From Brevibacillus reuszeri (GTDB lineage: Bacteria > Bacillota > Bacilli > Brevibacillales > Brevibacillaceae), in NCBI RefSeq assembly GCF_002897295.1, contig NZ_BEXF01000009.1:124001-188000 (forward strand): 64,000 nucleotides of DNA, given 5' to 3'. The position numbers and the translations under genes were made by a program. Numbering within the stretch: the stretch's first letter is position 1; each line of letters starts with the position of its first letter. This document shows positions 61,808-64,000 of this stretch, one piece after another. The notes beneath the pieces were generated by a model. That model did no database searches, was not told the origin of the DNA, and saw only the letters and a list, made by a program, of their open reading frames with translations.

Positions 61808-63547
61808 TTATACTTTAAATACGTTAACGGTATCACGAAGCTCCTGTGCCATCTGATTCAAACGTTGAGCAGATTCAGAGATCGCTTGCAAGGAGGAGAA
61901 TTGCTCTTCCGATGCGGCAGCTACATCTGTAATTTGATCGGCAGACGTTTGGGAGATAGAGGCCAATTGGGTCACAGTTGCAGATACCTGTTGGGAGCTG
62001 GCCGACATTTGCTCAGATACAGCGGAAACATCTTCGACCTGTTCGGCAACTTGTTGGGTGGCGTTCAGGATATGCTGGAAAGCATCTCCGGCGTTTTTCG
62101 CTACCTGAATACCTGTTTCCACTTCTTTCGTGCCTTGCTTCATACTTTGTACCGCTTTACCCATTTCCTGCTGGATTTCCTCGATCAGCAGGGTAATCTG
62201 GGCTGTCGATTTGGACGATTGTTCTGCAAGCTTTCGAACTTCATCCGCCACAACTGCGAAACCTTTCCCGTGTTCGCCAGCACGTGCTGCTTCAATCGCT
62301 GCATTAAGAGCCAGCAGATTGGTTTGGGAAGCAATTTCGGTGATAACATCGACGATATGGCCGATCTCTTTCGAACTATTCTCGAGTGAGCTTAGCGCAG
62401 ATGATGAGATTTGAACAGAGCGGCTGATCGAATCCATTTGATCAATGACCATTTGCACAGAATCCGTACCTTTCTCTGCTTCCTTCGACATGTCGAGAGA
62501 GGATTCTGCTACTGAGGAGGTAGATTCAGCAATGCGCTGAATTCCTGTAGCCATCTCTACCATGGCACGGGCATTCTCGTTTGCGGAGAGGGAGGTAGCA
62601 TCTGTTCCGGCCTTCAAATCCTGAATCGTCTCAGTCACTTGCTGCAAGGTAGCCGTGTTCTGAGCTGCACCTTCCGCTAATTCATGTGCAGAGGTTGCCG
62701 CGTGCTCTGCATGCTTTTGAATGTTCTCGATAATGGTACGCCAGTGATTGATCAAACCGTTCACTTTTTCTGCGACCAGGCCGAGCTCATCATTTTGTTT
62801 TACTTGAATGGAGACATCCAGGTGACCTTCATTCATTTTTCCAATTACGTGTACGAGATCTTTCAGCGGTGACAAGAATTTACGTAGGAAGCCGTATTGT
62901 AAGAAGAACACAATGATAAAGGATACAAGGAAGCCGATACCCAACCATTGAAATAGCTCTTGTTTGCCTCGATCTACGATATTCGCGTTTGTGTCAACCC
63001 CAAAGATCGCGATAACATTCCCGTTTTCATCCATCAACGGCTGCAGAATAGTAACCCATGTGCCATACACGTCGGTGTAAATTCCCGTATTCACCGCATC
63101 TTTACTCTTCATCAGCTTCTCATAAGCGACAACCCATTGGGGGGCTTGTTCAAAAAAGTCGCCAGCTTTAAAACCCGCTTCGTACACATGAGTCGGCAAT
63201 GCGATAGTGAGGTTGCTATTGCCGTTTTTCATTTCTGCTCCAAAGACATAGGCTTGGGCGATGTTTGGATTCTCTTTGGACATTCGGTCCAGCTGGGACG
63301 TTAGTTTGATCTGGACTGGGTCTTTTGGATCAGGTTGGGAAATGGCGCTCTTGATGTCAGCAATGTCGATTTCTCCTTTTGCGTAAGAGGCAAATCCACG
63401 TGCTTGTTCATCCAGATTTTGCTGGAGGATTGTATCCTGAACAACAAAGCTAGCGGCCCCCAGCATCAAGCCCATCAAGAGAATAGTCAAGCAGGCGAGC
63501 ACCAAGTTCTTCCCAAAGAATGAGACCTGCATCTTCTTGCGTGGCAT
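61808..63547 (-). CDS. Methyl-accepting chemotaxis protein
   Basis: 579 residues; start at MPRKKMQ, as AAGGAG lies nine bases upstream (the earlier ATG overlaps that site). TM1 near residues 15-35, extracellular sensor of about 160 residues (dCache/sCache-like, [16 protein letters not shown]), TM2 ([15 protein letters not shown]), HAMP, and the signalling hairpin [20 protein letters not shown]. Has a good sigma-54 promoter. Ligand unknown; likely a nutrient given the surroundings. Confidence 0.93.
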   Translation of the reverse strand: MPRKKMQVSFFGKNLVLACLTILLMGLMLGAASFVVQDTILQQNLDEQARGFASYAKGEIDIADIKSAISQPDPKDPVQIKLTSQLDRMSKENPNIAQAYVFGAEMKNGNSNLTIALPTHVYEAGFKAGDFFEQAPQWVVAYEKLMKSKDAVNTGIYTDVYGTWVTILQPLMDENGNVIAIFGVDTNANIVDRGKQELFQWLGIGFLVSFIIVFFLQYGFLRKFLSPLKDLVHVIGKMNEGHLDVSIQVKQNDELGLVAEKVNGLINHWRTIIENIQKHAEHAATSAHELAEGAAQNTATLQQVTETIQDLKAGTDATSLSANENARAMVEMATGIQRIAESTSSVAESSLDMSKEAEKGTDSVQMVIDQMDSISRSVQISSSALSSLENSSKEIGHIVDVITEIASQTNLLALNAAIEAARAGEHGKGFAVVADEVRKLAEQSSKSTAQITLLIEEIQQEMGKAVQSMKQGTKEVETGIQVAKNAGDAFQHILNATQQVAEQVEDVSAVSEQMSASSQQVSATVTQLASISQTSADQITDVAAASEEQFSSLQAISESAQRLNQMAQELRDTVNVFKV

Positions 63548-63599
63548 TTCTTTCAACTCCTTCATCTATTTTGGTGGGAAAAATGCTCTGTTATTTAAA

Positions 63600-63617
63600 T
63601 AGCAAGAATCGTGCCAA
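63600..63617 (-). promoter_or_regulatory. Sigma-54 promoter of the chemoreceptor gene
   Basis: On the minus strand TTGGCACGATTCTTGCTA: perfect TTGGCACG and TTGC with GG and GC 12 apart; 53 bases upstream of the start. No TTGC-N9-GCAA dyad nearby. Confidence 0.85.
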
Positions 63618-63726
63618 TTATTGGGTTCTTTTTTTGTCAATTCACATAATTATTTGTCAAATAATGACGATAATATATAGAGAGAGACATAATCAGATTC
63701 TTAAAAATCAAGTGGAGGAAGAAGGA

Positions 63727-64000
63727 GTGTTTCCTATCAAATTAAAGAAAAAGGTAGCCGTGATCGCGGGTTCTGATAAAACGGCTGAGGCTATAACCAA
63801 CCAATTGATTGTATTGTTTGGCACATATATAGAATTTTACGGTTTCTCGCAGAAGTCCTGGAACAATGAAGGTACTTACGATATGGTCCTCATCAGTACA
63901 CAAACGATCTTTACAAGAGAGCTCGCTCCAAAAATAAAACCGGGGACTGTGATATTAATCATACGCCGTACCCTGCTGCGAACCAGTTGGGAAAAGGTGA
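63727..64000 (+). CDS. Unidentified protein, 5' part only (possible regulator N-terminal domain)
   Basis: GTG 63727 follows GGAGG by seven bases; open to the window edge (91 codons). Text reads KVAVIAGSDKTAEAITNQL, then LFGTYIEFYGFSQKSW and YDMVLISTQTIFTRELAPKI, an alpha/beta receiver-like fold. It resembles the sensory N-terminus of some sigma-54 regulators, which would fit the divergent sigma-54 chemoreceptor promoter. The rest is needed to classify it. Confidence 0.6.
   Translation, partial: MFPIKLKKKVAVIAGSDKTAEAITNQLIVLFGTYIEFYGFSQKSWNNEGTYDMVLISTQTIFTRELAPKIKPGTVILIIRRTLLRTSWEKV

Noticed and set aside
1-64000. CRISPR arrays, tRNA or rRNA genes, intact insertion sequences
   Set aside because: None was recognised on either strand; short repeats found are regulatory dyads or hairpins.

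Overview
The window looks like a chromosomal segment of a spore-forming Bacillota of the Brevibacillus/Paenibacillaceae type. This is an inference from purine-rich GGAGG ribosome binding sites with some GTG/TTG starts, sigma-A promoters of TTGACA/TATAAT form, RocR-type sigma-54 activators, and many oligopeptide ABC systems. No rRNA, tRNA, CRISPR array, intact insertion sequence or phage gene was seen. The theme is scavenging and degradation of peptides and related nitrogen compounds: three Opp/Dpp-type ABC systems (one damaged), four solute-binding lipoproteins, four long serine hydrolases of the penicillin-binding/class C beta-lactamase fold, and peptidases of families M19, M24, M29 and M81.

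Region 1 (1-9.8 kb): an in-frame chimera of a bacterial Ig-like surface protein with the C-terminal part of an OppC permease, then oppD and oppF, an asparaginase II-type enzyme, a secreted cyanophycinase-like protein, an XRE-cupin regulator (apparent CTG start), a small cupin protein, an OppA-type lipoprotein and an M24 dipeptidase. Cyanophycinase, asparaginase and peptide uptake together suggest use of Asp/Asn-rich polymers or dipeptides.

Region 2 (10-31.3 kb): a putative sigma-54 regulon. Two RocR-like activators flank an MBL hydrolase, an amino-acid permease, two binding lipoproteins, M29 and M19 peptidases, three serine hydrolases, a complete dppBCDF set and a ureohydrolase. Four sigma-54 promoters each have the same dyad (TTGC-N9-GCAA inside a 13-bp inverted repeat) centred about 61, 83, 84 and 82 bp upstream, spacings close to 6 or 8 helical turns. 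This is the strongest candidate for an undescribed system: an activator-controlled regulon for peptides that may contain D-residues or unusual linkages.

Region 3 (31.3-39.1 kb): two Crp/Fnr regulators divergent from an HpaB-type monooxygenase whose flavin reductase partner is frameshifted; an MlrC-like M81 peptidase under a promoter with two matching 16-bp palindromes; a fourth serine hydrolase; and a stand-alone DUF4062 protein. Between the M81 gene and the serine hydrolase lies a short remnant of the 5' end of another serine hydrolase gene.

Region 4 (39.3-47.8 kb): a compact operon of HAD hydrolase, RpiR regulator, MBL hydrolase, OppA, DppBCDF and a metallophosphoesterase. Region 5 (47.8-57.5 kb): an SDR enzyme behind a structured leader with an intrinsic terminator; a nucleoside catabolic cluster (NHS transporter, YczE-like protein, uridine phosphorylase, GntR regulator, deoC) with dyads at its promoters; and a lipoamide dehydrogenase-like gene, a TetR regulator and a QueG-like/SCP2 fusion sharing a TetR-type operator.

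Region 6 (57.5-64 kb): gene debris (serine-hydrolase C-terminal remnant, truncated MerR gene, two MerR-type 19-bp-spacer promoters, an rsgA 3' fragment with a stop codon), a VOC protein, an APH-fold kinase, a VanW protein, and a chemoreceptor with its own sigma-54 promoter facing an unfinished gene at the window edge.
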